DNA of 45,550 nt, from NCBI RefSeq assembly GCF_905200055.1, contig NZ_CAJKIS010000018.1:1-45550 (forward strand), given 5' to 3'. Position numbers and translations under genes: made by a program. Of this stretch, positions 7,980 to 15,444 are shown piece after piece. The notes beneath the pieces were generated by a model, which saw only the letters and a list, made by a program, of their open reading frames with translations, searched no databases and was not told the origin of the DNA. Within the stretch, counting starts at the first letter, position 1. Each line of letters opens with the position of its first letter. The DNA comes from an uncultured Fusobacterium sp. (GTDB lineage: Bacteria > Fusobacteriota > Fusobacteriia > Fusobacteriales > Fusobacteriaceae).

Positions 7980-8799
7980 ATTTCTTTTTAATTTTCTTTT
8001 GTTCTTTTTCTATCTGCTTAATACTTTTCTCAGGTGTTGGAAGTTTTTCAGGCAAAACACCACTTATTTCTTCCATTGTTTCACGAACTTTTTTACCAAT
8101 AGTATAGTGAGTGTGATCAGCTTTCTCCTGTCCTTTTATATCACCCTTTTTTAATCTTTCTTCAGTTTGAGTAATTCTAAAGAAATTAGCAGCTAGTTCA
8201 GTAGAACCCATATGATCTAAAATATCTTCATTTTTCTTTAGATTTTTTCTCCTCTTTATATCTGATGCTGTTTCTCCATTATATAATCCTTTATAACCTG
8301 CATTTTGGAATTTACCAAAATTATCTACTCCACAATCTTGAGCAGCTTTAGCTAACTTTTTATTAAATCCTCTTACATCTGAACGGAGTAACAATCTTCT
8401 TTCATCTTCTGATAACTCCTCAAATTCTTTATTAGACAATTCCTGTTTTCTAGTTTGTATTGCAAAATATTGTTGTCCAAGAGCAATCATCTTCTTTCTT
8501 GGATCTCCATTTTGAACTATAAGATAACAAGCATATCTAGTAAGCATAATGTCAGGGATAATTTTTTCGGCACCTTTAGGCATTTTTATCGTTTTGCCGA
8601 CGTCGGCAAAATGATCAGACACCTCAATTTCAGAGGTTTCTACAGAATTTTTAGCTTTTTCAATTACATTTAAAAAGTTACCCCATTTTGAGTATCCTAA
8701 TATTTCTTGGAGTTCTCTGGCTAACCAATATTCAACTCCATTTTCATCTATATGTTTTATATCTTCAAAAGTTTTTTCATTATATAAAGAAATTTCCAT
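7978..8799 (-). CDS. dinD: DNA-damage-inducible protein D (DinD)
   Basis: A 273-residue protein resembling DinD throughout. The N-terminal BRO-N-like segment reads WLARELQEILGYSKWGNFLNVIEKAK. The middle has LTRYACYLIVQNGDPRKKMIALGQQYFAIQ cut by normal family spacing, and later come FNKKLAKAAQDCGVDNFGKFQNAGY and MGSTELAANFFRITQTEE. E. coli DinD is SOS-induced and inhibits RecA strand exchange; the role here is inferred. GAGGTG lies 5-6 bp before the ATG at 8799, better than the GTG nine bases upstream. It lies in the leftward operon behind the repressor, so it is likely made in the lysogen or on SOS induction. Confidence 0.88.
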   Translation of the reverse strand: MEISLYNEKTFEDIKHIDENGVEYWLARELQEILGYSKWGNFLNVIEKAKNSVETSEIEVSDHFADVGKTIKMPKGAEKIIPDIMLTRYACYLIVQNGDPRKKMIALGQQYFAIQTRKQELSNKEFEELSEDERRLLLRSDVRGFNKKLAKAAQDCGVDNFGKFQNAGYKGLYNGETASDIKRRKNLKKNEDILDHMGSTELAANFFRITQTEERLKKGDIKGQEKADHTHYTIGKKVRETMEEISGVLPEKLPTPEKSIKQIEKEQKKIKKK

Positions 8800-8847
8800 T
8801 TTTTTCACCTCTCTTTTTATTAAATTTTCTGTTACCAGTAGGATTAT

Positions 8848-9201
8848 TTACAATTCTTCAGCATATTTAATGATAATAGTCATTTTTGGTTTATTTGAAA
8901 AATCTATTTTTTCATTTTTTATAGCCAAAATATTATAGTTTATACTTTCTATTTCGCTTAAAATAAAATGTTGTTTAAAAATGTTTAACTCCCATGGACA
9001 TCCATCATCACAATAAACTTCATAAATTGCTTTAATATTTTCAGAAAACTTTTCTTTAGATTTTAATTTTAAATAAAATTCATAAGCTTTATATGTTGAT
9101 TTATTTAACTTTATTAAATTTGTTTTTAAAAAATAATAGTAAATAGTTTCAAAAATTTCAGGAAGATCTTTTTCATAAACAGTTATAGTATTTTCTTTCA
9201 T
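8848..9201 (-). CDS. Hypothetical protein in the repressor operon
   Basis: A 117-residue protein I do not recognise. No transmembrane segment; mixed helices and strands with many aromatic residues; two cysteines close together (CDDGC). AAGGTAGG precedes the ATG. It lies 17 bp after the repressor gene and 48 bp before dinD on the same strand, so the three genes form one leftward operon. Position suggests an accessory lysogeny or SOS function, but nothing in the sequence proves one. Confidence 0.7.
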   Translation of the reverse strand: MKENTITVYEKDLPEIFETIYYYFLKTNLIKLNKSTYKAYEFYLKLKSKEKFSENIKAIYEVYCDDGCPWELNIFKQHFILSEIESINYNILAIKNEKIDFSNKPKMTIIIKYAEEL

Positions 9202-9218
9202 TTTTTTGCCTACCTTTA

Positions 9219-9827
9219 TTACAAATCAATTAAAACTTTAACAACTTTTCCATACTCTTTAAAATCATCATATGGTTGTACCAATATAGACTCATAAGCT
9301 AAATTAAAAGAGTGAAGTATTAACTTTCCATTATTAATTCTTTTTTGTTTAACATATGATTCCCCATTATAGTAGAAAGCTCCAATGTCACCATTTTCAA
9401 TAGCAATATCTTTTTTTATAATAACAGTTGAGTTATCAGGGATCTTAGGTTCCATGCTATCACCTTTAACCTTAACTGCAAAATATGTAGTTCCATTAGG
9501 TTTTAATCCTGGAATAGCTATCATCTTTATAAATTCACTTTGACATGATCCATATCCAGCACTTACAGAGGCATATAAAGGAATACTCATAAACTCAACT
9601 TCAGGAATAGAATTAGGAATTTCTTCAGGTATTTCCCAACCCATTAAATATGCTGGAGAAACTTTAAGTGCTTCTGCAATTTTTTCAATTTTATCAGAAG
9701 GAATAGCAATAGTTCCATTTTCATATTTAAGAACAGTTGATTTAGTTACTCCAATCTCAATAGCTAATTTTTCTAATGTATAATTTTTTAATAATCTTTT
9801 TTCTTTTATTCTTTCTCCGATAGTCAC
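9219..9827 (-). CDS. Prophage repressor with HTH and S24 peptidase domain (CI/LexA-like)
   Basis: A 202-residue repressor. Residues 4-60 form an HTH_3 domain (TLEKLAIEIGVTKSTVLKYENG). From about 80 it has the S24 self-cleavage domain: cleavage site A90-G91 in SVSAGYG, nucleophile S124 in GDSMEP, general base K160 in SYVKQK. RecA-stimulated autocleavage would induce the prophage on DNA damage. The start is a GTG with GGAGG before it; no ATG fits. Its promoter (TTGCTT, 16 bp, TGtTATAAT on the minus strand) overlaps an operator-like site, so it probably controls itself. Confidence 0.93.
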   Translation of the reverse strand: MTIGERIKEKRLLKNYTLEKLAIEIGVTKSTVLKYENGTIAIPSDKIEKIAEALKVSPAYLMGWEIPEEIPNSIPEVEFMSIPLYASVSAGYGSCQSEFIKMIAIPGLKPNGTTYFAVKVKGDSMEPKIPDNSTVIIKKDIAIENGDIGAFYYNGESYVKQKRINNGKLILHSFNLAYESILVQPYDDFKEYGKVVKVLIDL

Positions 9828-9854
9828 AATATTTACCTCCCTCTTTATATGTTA

Positions 9855-9882
9855 ATTATAACATTTTTTTCTTAATAAGCAA
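9855..9882 (-). promoter_or_regulatory. Leftward repressor promoter with overlapping operator
   Basis: On the minus strand: TTGCTT (9877-9882), 16-bp spacer, TATAAT (9855-9860) with TG extension. The -35 overlaps the operator-like site TTTCTT-aat-AAGCAA at 9868-9882. Confidence 0.65.
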
Positions 9883-9909
9883 CATTTTTTTTATAATTTA
9901 TTAAAAAAA

Positions 9910-9943
9910 TTTCTTGACAAGAAACTTGATGCTGTGTTAGTAT
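9910..9943 (+). promoter_or_regulatory. Rightward early promoter with operator
   Basis: TTGACA (9914-9919), 18-bp spacer, TAGTAT (9938-9943) with TG extension. The -35 lies inside the perfect palindrome TTTCTTG-A-CAAGAAA (9910-9924), the best operator of the set. GAAACTTGAT at 9921-9930 is repeated at 9957-9966. Confidence 0.75.
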
Positions 9944-9991
9944 AGTGTCGTATAAGGAAACTTGATAAAATTTAAAAAGGGGGTGATTCTC

Positions 9992-10189
9992 GTGATAAAT
10001 GTAGCTAAATTAAAAGGAAAAATAGCAGAGAAAGGGACTTCTCAACGTAAATTAGCTAAAAAAATGAATATTACAGCTAAAACTTTTTACGATAAAATGA
10101 AAAAAGGAGTTTTTACTAACTTAGAAATAGAGATTTTAGTTAAAGAGTTAGAAATAGAGAATCCATTAGAAATTTTTTTTACAAATTAA
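9992..10189 (+). CDS. Cro-like DNA-binding protein (DUF739-like)
   Basis: A 65-residue helix-turn-helix protein (TSQRKLAKKMNITAKTFYDKM, residues 16-36) resembling the DUF739 phage family, with the family ending ENPLEIFF. It is first in the rightward early transcript and opposite the repressor, the place of Cro. The start is GTG at 9992, with GGGGGTGA 5 bp upstream; a TTG at 9962 is in frame but overlaps the promoter region. It probably binds the same TTTCTTnnnAAGAAA sites. Confidence 0.82.
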   Translation: MINVAKLKGKIAEKGTSQRKLAKKMNITAKTFYDKMKKGVFTNLEIEILVKELEIENPLEIFFTN

Positions 10190-10208
10190 GTTTCTTAAAA
10201 AGAAACTT
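10188..10208. promoter_or_regulatory. Third operator-like palindrome
   Basis: AAGTTTCTT-aaa-AAGAAACTT, a perfect dyad with 9-bp arms that contains TTTCTTnnnAAGAAA, the same pattern as the site over the early promoter. It lies at the stop codon of the Cro-like gene. T4 follows, so a weak terminator is the alternative. Confidence 0.6.
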
Positions 10209-10235
10209 TTTAAAATAAAAAAGGAGATGAGAACA

Positions 10236-10382
10236 TTGGCAATAGAAAGGATATTGTTAATAATTAGTATCATATATATTATTTTAACTGCTGGAATTTT
10301 AGCAATGTTATATGGCACTATGGAAGAACTAAAAAAGTTACTCAAAGAATTTATTAATAAGTTGGATAACTATAATTTTTAG
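10236..10382 (+). CDS. Small single-span membrane protein
   Basis: A 48-residue protein with one hydrophobic helix (residues 3-26, rich in I and L) and a charged C-terminal tail (EELKKLLKEF). The start is TTG; AAGGAG precedes it in the context GGAGATGAGAACATTGG, nearly the same as before the antirepressor. Function is unknown. Its 3' end overlaps the 3' end of the leftward gene 10338-10895 by 45 bp. Confidence 0.6.
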   Translation: MAIERILLIISIIYIILTAGILAMLYGTMEELKKLLKEFINKLDNYNF

Positions 10383-10895
10383 TTGTTGTAAATATAGGCT
10401 AGATAAAACTCCAACTACCCAATATATAACTGTAAGTAAAAAATTTAAACATCTAGTTGAGGTTGAATCAGTGTTTAATCCTAAATATTTAAGTAGATGT
10501 TTTGGAGCGAAAAGGATGCAATTAAGCCAATAGAAAGGATTAAAACATTCTAAAATTCTATATTTAAAAACTCCTCTAGCTTCATCAAACATTGAAAAAT
10601 AGTGAGGAGTAAAATCCATTCTATTAGTCGGATAAGCATTAAATAAAGAAGCTTTGTATTGAGCTAATTGTCCAAAGCCCATACGTTGTAAAACTGGAAT
10701 ACTACCATCTTTAATACCAGCTTTTTTAAATAGAGTTATTACTTCACGTTTGGTTTCCCAAACTTTAGGATTTGTATTAGGTGTACAAAGAGAAAAATAG
10801 TATTTATATAACATTTTTATTCTAATTAATCTGCCTAAATTTATAAAAAATTTATAGAAGAATATAGAGATAAAAAGAATTAATAATTTAAACAT
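10338..10895 (-). CDS. Lone leftward membrane protein in the early region (moron-like)
   Basis: A 185-residue protein I do not recognise. It has an N-terminal hydrophobic helix (1-22), a soluble middle with conserved-looking segments (KVWETKREVITLFKKAGI, MGFGQLAQYKASLFNAYP) and a C-terminal hydrophobic helix (about 148-175). GGAGG lies before the ATG at 10895. It is read against the whole early operon and has its own near-consensus promoter. Genes placed and driven this way are often expressed in the lysogen and act in superinfection exclusion or host change; that role is inference only. Confidence 0.72.
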   Translation of the reverse strand: MFKLLILFISIFFYKFFINLGRLIRIKMLYKYYFSLCTPNTNPKVWETKREVITLFKKAGIKDGSIPVLQRMGFGQLAQYKASLFNAYPTNRMDFTPHYFSMFDEARGVFKYRILECFNPFYWLNCILFAPKHLLKYLGLNTDSTSTRCLNFLLTVIYWVVGVLSSLYLQQLKIIVIQLINKFFE

Positions 10896-10902
10896 AACTA
10901 AC

Positions 10903-10951
10903 CTCCAAAAAGATTTTACTAAATTATAACTTTTTGGAGAGGATAAATCAA
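10903..10951 (-). promoter_or_regulatory. Promoter of the leftward membrane-protein gene, with dyad over the -10
   Basis: On the minus strand: TTGATT (10946-10951), 17-bp spacer, TATAAT (10923-10928). A perfect dyad CTCCAAAAAG (10903-10912) and CTTTTTGGAG (10930-10939) brackets the -10 and also covers the ribosome site of the leftward gene. Confidence 0.75.
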
Positions 10952-10969
10952 TAAAAGGAGTTGAGAACA

Positions 10970-11692
10970 TTGGAAAATTTAATAAAGATTGAAGAAAGAA
11001 ATGGAGAGCAGCTAGTAAGCGGAAGAGAACTTCATAAATTTTTAGAAATAAAAGCAAGATTCAATGATTGGTTTCCTAGAATGTGTGAATATGGTTTTAT
11101 TGAAAATAAAGACTATATAGCTATTACTCAAAAAAGAGTAACAGCTCAAGGCAATGAAACTACCTATACAGATTACTTAATGAAAATCTCAATGGCTAAG
11201 GAATTATCAATGCTCCAAAGAAATGAGAGAGGAAAACAAGCTAGAGAGTACTTCATTAAATGTGAGGAGGCTTGGAACAGTGAGGATATGGTTTTAGCAA
11301 GAGCCTTACAGATCCAAAATAAAAAGATCCTTGGTTATAAGGAACACATTGAAGTCTTAGAAAATAAAATCAAAGAAGATGCTCCAAGGGTATCATTTGC
11401 TGAAACTATTGAAAAAGCTAGTGATTGTATATTAGTTAGAGAGTTTTCAAAGATAATAGCTAATGAGGGAATACACCTAGGAGAGAAAAGCTTGTACAAA
11501 TGGTTTAGAGAAAAGGGATTTATTTTTAAGAATTCAACGGAACCAATGCAGTCAGCAGTGCAAAGAGGATTGTTTAAAGTGTCTGAGAGAGTAATTAAAG
11601 CAGTTACAGGAGACATAGTGAGAAGTACAACTAAAATTACTGGAAAAGGTCAAATATACTTTCTAGGGCTTTTAAAGAAAGAATTTTTATAA
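10970..11692 (+). CDS. Antirepressor with AntA/AntB and KilAC domains
   Basis: A 240-residue phage antirepressor. The N-terminal half (about 8-100) matches AntA/AntB (LVSGRELHKFLEIKARFNDWF, YLMKISMAKELSM, ERGKQAREYFIKCEEAW). A helical linker follows, then a C-terminal KilAC/ANT domain (about 140-240; LVREFSKIIANEGIHLGEKSLYKW reads as a winged-helix-like segment). Such proteins relieve repression, often by binding the repressor. The start is TTG at 10970, 9-10 bp after AAAAGGAG; a TTG nine bases upstream would be too close to the ribosome site. Confidence 0.88.
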   Translation: MENLIKIEERNGEQLVSGRELHKFLEIKARFNDWFPRMCEYGFIENKDYIAITQKRVTAQGNETTYTDYLMKISMAKELSMLQRNERGKQAREYFIKCEEAWNSEDMVLARALQIQNKKILGYKEHIEVLENKIKEDAPRVSFAETIEKASDCILVREFSKIIANEGIHLGEKSLYKWFREKGFIFKNSTEPMQSAVQRGLFKVSERVIKAVTGDIVRSTTKITGKGQIYFLGLLKKEFL

Positions 11693-11702
11693 GGAGGCAA
11701 CA

Positions 11703-11819
11703 ATGAAACTAAGTGATTATAAAAAAGTATTGGATGAACTTACTAAGTTAGGTTATCCAGTGAGAGAAATGACAGCAACAGACACATGGCTAATGTGGAA
11801 AGCTTTTAAAAGAAATTAA
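11703..11819 (+). CDS. Small early phage protein, 38 residues
   Basis: AAGGAGG and an ATG give a 38-residue protein (starts MKLSDYKKVLDEL, ends KAFKRN). No known domain. It fits tightly between the antirepressor (10 bp) and the next gene (10 bp), each with its own strong ribosome site, which supports translation. Confidence 0.6.
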   Translation: MKLSDYKKVLDELTKLGYPVREMTATDTWLMWKAFKRN

Positions 11820-11829
11820 GGAGGACAAA

Positions 11830-12228
11830 ATGGAATACAAATATAGTTTAATTGTGAGTCAATGTTATCATCAACACCATCAATTTATAGTAAAGATGGT
11901 ACCAGACTTTTTAGAAAGAGCTAAAAAGATGTTAGCAGAGTTAAAAGAGTATAAAGGAAGTAAAAATACTACTTACTTAGGAGATTTAGAGTGGTATAAA
12001 GATGAAGAAGTTCACAAAAGATATAATTACAATGGAGATGAAGGAGATGTGTATATTATCAACTCTAAAACAATTTTATCTCTTATAGATGATTTTAGAA
12101 GATTTCATAGACAAGAAATAGAAAGAGCTGAAATTTTTTCAAATAGAGAGGATTGGGAACGTCTTTATGAGAAACATGACTATAAGAAAGTTGAGAGTAT
12201 TATAAAAAAATACTTTGAAATTCTTTAA
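11830..12228 (+). CDS. Hypothetical early phage protein
   Basis: A 132-residue, mostly helical, charged protein that I do not recognise. Histidine-rich near the start (CYHQHHQF), acidic middle (EWYKDEEVHKRYNYNGDEGD). AAGGAGG before the ATG. No membrane segment or enzyme motif seen. Part of the early rightward operon. Confidence 0.75.
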   Translation: MEYKYSLIVSQCYHQHHQFIVKMVPDFLERAKKMLAELKEYKGSKNTTYLGDLEWYKDEEVHKRYNYNGDEGDVYIINSKTILSLIDDFRRFHRQEIERAEIFSNREDWERLYEKHDYKKVESIIKKYFEIL

Positions 12229-12238
12229 GGAGGAGCAA

Positions 12239-12352
12239 ATGAACGAATATAAAAGACAGGAATTATTAGACTTAGTTGAGGAGTTATTTGAAGATGAGAG
12301 AATCAATCTTACAGCATACAACAAATTAAAATGGGCAATAGAAGAAGATTAG
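12239..12352 (+). CDS. Small acidic early protein, 37 residues
   Basis: ATG behind AAGGAGGAG. 37 residues, strongly acidic (LVEELFEDER), no known domain. Gaps of 10 bp on both sides and a good ribosome site support it. Confidence 0.6.
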   Translation: MNEYKRQELLDLVEELFEDERINLTAYNKLKWAIEED

Positions 12353-12362
12353 GAGGTGCAAA

Positions 12363-12515
12363 ATGGGTAGAGGTAAAAGTGCAGTAAAGAAAAGAGCTAA
12401 AAGAATTAGAGAAAAGAATGAGGCAAATCTACAAAAGATTAAAGAACTTGGAGAGATCAGAACTTGGAAAACTAATATTATTACTACTAAGAGAGCTCCA
12501 AGATATGTGGGGTGA
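12363..12515 (+). CDS. Small basic early protein, 50 residues
   Basis: Lysine- and arginine-rich 50-residue protein (MGRGKSAVKKRAKRIREK at the start), likely to bind nucleic acid by charge alone. TTAGGAGG lies before the ATG. The stop codon overlaps the ribosome site of the next gene, which points to coupled translation. Confidence 0.65.
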   Translation: MGRGKSAVKKRAKRIREKNEANLQKIKELGEIRTWKTNIITTKRAPRYVG

Positions 12516-12520
12516 TTGTG

Positions 12521-12721
12521 ATGGGATGTCCACAGTTATCTAAAGTAGATAAAAAATACCATGAAGCTTTTGAGTTTTTAAACTCTTTTAAACTTACAAA
12601 ATGGGATATCAGAGTTCATGTACCTCAATGGGAGATAGATTACATAATTCAAAGAGGTGAAGAGGAAAAAATCCCTAATTTAAAAGAGTTTATAGAACTT
12701 ATTAAAACTAGAAAAATATAA
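12521..12721 (+). CDS. Hypothetical early phage protein, 66 residues
   Basis: The ATG at 12521 is chosen because GGGGTGA lies 5 bp upstream; an in-frame GTG at 12512 lies inside that site. The protein (CPQLSKVDKKYHEAFEFLN at the start) matches nothing I know. Rich in aromatic residues and charge, no membrane segment. Confidence 0.7.
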   Translation: MGCPQLSKVDKKYHEAFEFLNSFKLTKWDIRVHVPQWEIDYIIQRGEEEKIPNLKEFIELIKTRKI

Positions 12722-12731
12722 GGAGGTAAAT

Positions 12732-13028
12732 ATGAAAGCAACAGGAATTTGTGAAACTTATGATTTTCCAATAGCAACACTAATAACAGTAGAAGATGCT
12801 AGCAGTATTATTGGAATCAATAAAGAAACTTTAAAAGAAATGCTTGTTAAAGTTCATAAAGGTGGAACTGAAAACAGATGGCTTGGAGAGATATCACTTT
12901 GTATTTTAGGAGAAAAAAGAAACACATATTATATCTTTTTAGAAGCATTATTAGATCACTTGAAATTAAAAAAAGTACCTGCTGAAACCCCCATTTCAAC
13001 AAGTACAAACTTAGAAAAAGCTTCTTAA
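12732..13028 (+). CDS. Hypothetical early phage protein, 98 residues
   Basis: Strong AAGGAGG. Residues 18-40 (ITVEDASSIIGINKETLKEML) read like a helix-turn-helix or excisionase-type fold, and the C-terminal tail is low in complexity (TPISTSTN). A weak DNA-binding role is possible but not shown. Confidence 0.7.
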   Translation: MKATGICETYDFPIATLITVEDASSIIGINKETLKEMLVKVHKGGTENRWLGEISLCILGEKRNTYYIFLEALLDHLKLKKVPAETPISTSTNLEKAS

Positions 13029-13060
13029 AGGGATTATAACACACTGGAGGTTATAAGACA

Positions 13061-13216
13061 ATGAAAAAATTTATTAAGAGAAATATAAAAGAAATTTATG
13101 TACTCTCAATACTAATCACTATTTTTTCAGTGCAAGTAGCATATGAAATGAGAGGATACCTAGCATTTGGTGGAGAGGTCCTTATACCTCTTCTACCAGT
13201 AATACTTCATATCTGA
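13061..13216 (+). CDS. Small membrane protein, 51 residues
   Basis: Basic N-terminus (KKFIKRNIK), then two hydrophobic stretches (about 12-27 and 39-51) joined by a short loop. CTGGAGG lies before the ATG. Function unknown; it ends 14 bp before the next gene. Confidence 0.6.
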   Translation: MKKFIKRNIKEIYVLSILITIFSVQVAYEMRGYLAFGGEVLIPLLPVILHI

Positions 13217-13230
13217 AGTCGTGATGACGT

Positions 13231-14148
13231 ATGAGAAAGTTAAAAGGTAAAAAGAAAGAAGTAGATTTATTGCAGAAGATGGAAGAGATGTATCAGGATT
13301 CAATTAAAGAATTAGAGAGATTGCTTGATGATCCTGTGGCATTTAAAACTTTTATGTATTTCTTCCAAAAAGAAGAAACTGAAGCAGCTATAGAAACTTC
13401 AAATGTTTTAAAGAAACTACTAGCTAATTCATTTACTAAGAATAGAACTTTAAAACTTCAAAGAGATTTAATGATAAAAAATGAAGCTTTGAATTTAGTT
13501 AAAAAGTTTTCTAAACAACTAAGACCTACAAGAAATTTATTAGTTTTTACAGCTTTATTTGAGTTGAATGAGCTTTTATGTAGCTATACTCAATATTCAA
13601 ATAGATTTCTAAAAGCTTTAGAGACCACTGACAAAAAATATGGTTCACCAGAGTTCAAAGAAATGTTAGCAAATGCTACTGGAACTTTAATAATAAAGGA
13701 TATAGAAGATTATTTAGGATATGAACCAGTTTTTTCAGGAGATATTCAAAGAAAGTTTTTAGATGTTTTAAACTGGCTTCCTAAGAGTATTGTGAGATTA
13801 ATTAAATATAATCCTGATTTTTTTATACCTTCAGAGCTAGAACAAGTGATGGAGCATAGTTATGTTTTAACTGGTGATATAGTGAAACAACACTTTGTTT
13901 TCAGTCAAGAGATTTTAAATTCTTATGGAAAGGATTGTGAACTCTTTTACTCTATGGTGACTAGAATGGCAGTTGCAAGCTCATCATTAGATGAGTTGGA
14001 GAAAATAAATAAGAGTATAAGCAGGAAATATAAAGATGATATAAGGCACTTAAAATGCACTATCACAAGATTAAAAAATATATTTTCTATACTCTTCCAA
14101 TTGATTGAGTATGGAGAGTATGAGGAGGATAATCAATGGAAAAGATAG
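13231..14148 (+). CDS. Hypothetical early phage protein, 305 residues
   Basis: A long, helical, charged protein with no motif I recognise. The first 60 residues are coiled-coil-like (VDLLQKMEEMYQDSIKELERLL). The middle holds cysteines and aromatic residues (LNELLCSYTQYSNRF). No strong ribosome site lies before the ATG at 13231, so it may be translated by coupling to the upstream gene. It precedes the recombination genes and may belong to that module. Confidence 0.75.
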   Translation: MRKLKGKKKEVDLLQKMEEMYQDSIKELERLLDDPVAFKTFMYFFQKEETEAAIETSNVLKKLLANSFTKNRTLKLQRDLMIKNEALNLVKKFSKQLRPTRNLLVFTALFELNELLCSYTQYSNRFLKALETTDKKYGSPEFKEMLANATGTLIIKDIEDYLGYEPVFSGDIQRKFLDVLNWLPKSIVRLIKYNPDFFIPSELEQVMEHSYVLTGDIVKQHFVFSQEILNSYGKDCELFYSMVTRMAVASSSLDELEKINKSISRKYKDDIRHLKCTITRLKNIFSILFQLIEYGEYEEDNQWKR

Positions 14149-14336
14149 CTCAACTATTAATAGATGCAGTTGAAGAGCTAGGAATAGAAAGAAGATGTGT
14201 TAATAAAGATGAAACTTGGGAAGAAGCTAAAGAAGATATTTTAAAAGAGGCTAAGAAAGGGATCTGGAACTATCAACTTTGGCTTAGGCTTGAATGGATA
14301 ACATGGGAAATTAAACATTTAACAAATGATTATTAA
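14136..14336 (+). CDS. Hypothetical early phage protein, 66 residues
   Basis: Overlaps the previous gene by 13 bp with TGAGGAGG in its coding end, typical of phage coupling. Acidic, helical, rich in tryptophan (five Trp). No known domain. Confidence 0.7.
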   Translation: MEKIAQLLIDAVEELGIERRCVNKDETWEEAKEDILKEAKKGIWNYQLWLRLEWITWEIKHLTNDY

Positions 14337-14346
14337 GGAGGAGAAA

Positions 14347-14859
14347 ATGGAATTGACATTATATGGAATTACAAAAGAAATCCAAGTATTGGAAGAACTT
14401 TGGGAAATGGCAATAGATGAAGAAACAGGAGAGATAAAAGATTCTAATGTTTTGGAGGAACTACAATCAGATATTGAGGTAATACTTCAAGAAAAGTCAG
14501 CTAGTTTAGTTAAGTATTGTAAAGCTAGAGATTGTTTTATAGATAATGTGGATCAAGAGATAAAAAAGCTACAAGCATTAAAAAAAGCAGCAACTAACAA
14601 GCAAGATAATTTTAAAAAATATATAAAGATGTGTATGCAAAAATTGGAACTTCCAAAGATAGAGACTCCAAACGGAACTTTATCATTGAGAAAATCAGAG
14701 TCTATTTCAATAGATGATGAGAAACTTATACCAGCTGAATTTACAACAATAGTTCAAGATGTGAAGATCTCTAAGACAGACATCAAAAAAGCAATAAAAG
14801 CTGGAAAAGAAGTTCCTGGAGCAACTTTAATGCAAAATGTAAATCTACAAATTAAATAG
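14347..14859 (+). CDS. Siphovirus Gp157-family protein
   Basis: A 170-residue helical protein resembling the Gp157 family: N-terminal MELTLYGITKEIQVLEEL, long central helices ending in KYIKMCMQKLELPKIETPNGTLSLRKSES, and a C-terminal KTDIKKAIKAGKEVPGATL. These phage proteins travel with single-strand annealing and recombination genes, as here, but their job is unsettled. ATG at 14347 has AAGGAGGAG before it; an in-frame ATG at 14326 has none. Confidence 0.8.
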   Translation: MELTLYGITKEIQVLEELWEMAIDEETGEIKDSNVLEELQSDIEVILQEKSASLVKYCKARDCFIDNVDQEIKKLQALKKAATNKQDNFKKYIKMCMQKLELPKIETPNGTLSLRKSESISIDDEKLIPAEFTTIVQDVKISKTDIKKAIKAGKEVPGATLMQNVNLQIK

Positions 14860-14871
14860 GAGGATAAACAG

Positions 14872-15440
14872 ATGAAGATATTGTTTATAGATACAGAGAC
14901 TGGAGGAGTCAATCCTAAAGAATCTGCTTTGATTCAACTTTCAGGAATAGTGAGAGTTGATAAAAAAGATGTTGAGGAGTTCAACTTCTATGTAAAACCT
15001 TTCCAAGGTAGTGAAGTTAATCCTAAAGCTTTGGAAGTTCAAGGGAGTTAAAGGATTTAGAAGATGAAAAATATAAATCAGAGGCTGAAACTTATTTTTA
15101 CTTCAAAAAAATACTAGATAAGTATGTGAATAAGTATGATAAAGAGGATAAATTTATAGTTGCTGGGTATAATGTGAAGTTTGATATAGATATGTTACAA
15201 GCTTTCTTTAAAAGGCAAAATGATAACTACCTATTTAGCTATATCAGTTCATCACCAATAGATCCTCTACCTTGCATAGGAATGTTACAGCTATGTGGAC
15301 TACTTCCTGTGCTAGAAAATAATAAACTTGAAACTTGGTGTAAGCACTTTGGAATTGAGTTTAAAGCACATGATAGCTTAGAAGATATAAAAGCTACTAA
15401 GGAACTTATATTTAAGATTGCTAAATTGATAAGGAAGTGA
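14872..15440 (+). pseudogene. DEDDh 3'-5' exonuclease (DnaQ-like), frameshifted
   Basis: The N-terminal piece has exonuclease motif I (LFIDTETGG). In another frame the C-terminal piece has motif II (GYNVKFDIDML) and motif III (HDSLEDIKAT), completing a DEDDh nuclease of about 190 residues. The first frame stops right after VQGS near 15050. Adding one G to the G3 run at 15043-15045 gives VQGELKDLEDEKYKSEAE and joins the two halves. Phages use such nucleases in recombination or proofreading. It is either a real single-base loss or a homopolymer reading error. AGGAGG precedes the ATG. Confidence 0.85.
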
Positions 15441-15444
15441 TGAG

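Noticed and set aside
7782..7991. 69-residue plus-strand ORF over the small-RNA region
   Set aside because: Overlaps the integrase start antisense, has no ribosome site and no protein-like composition.
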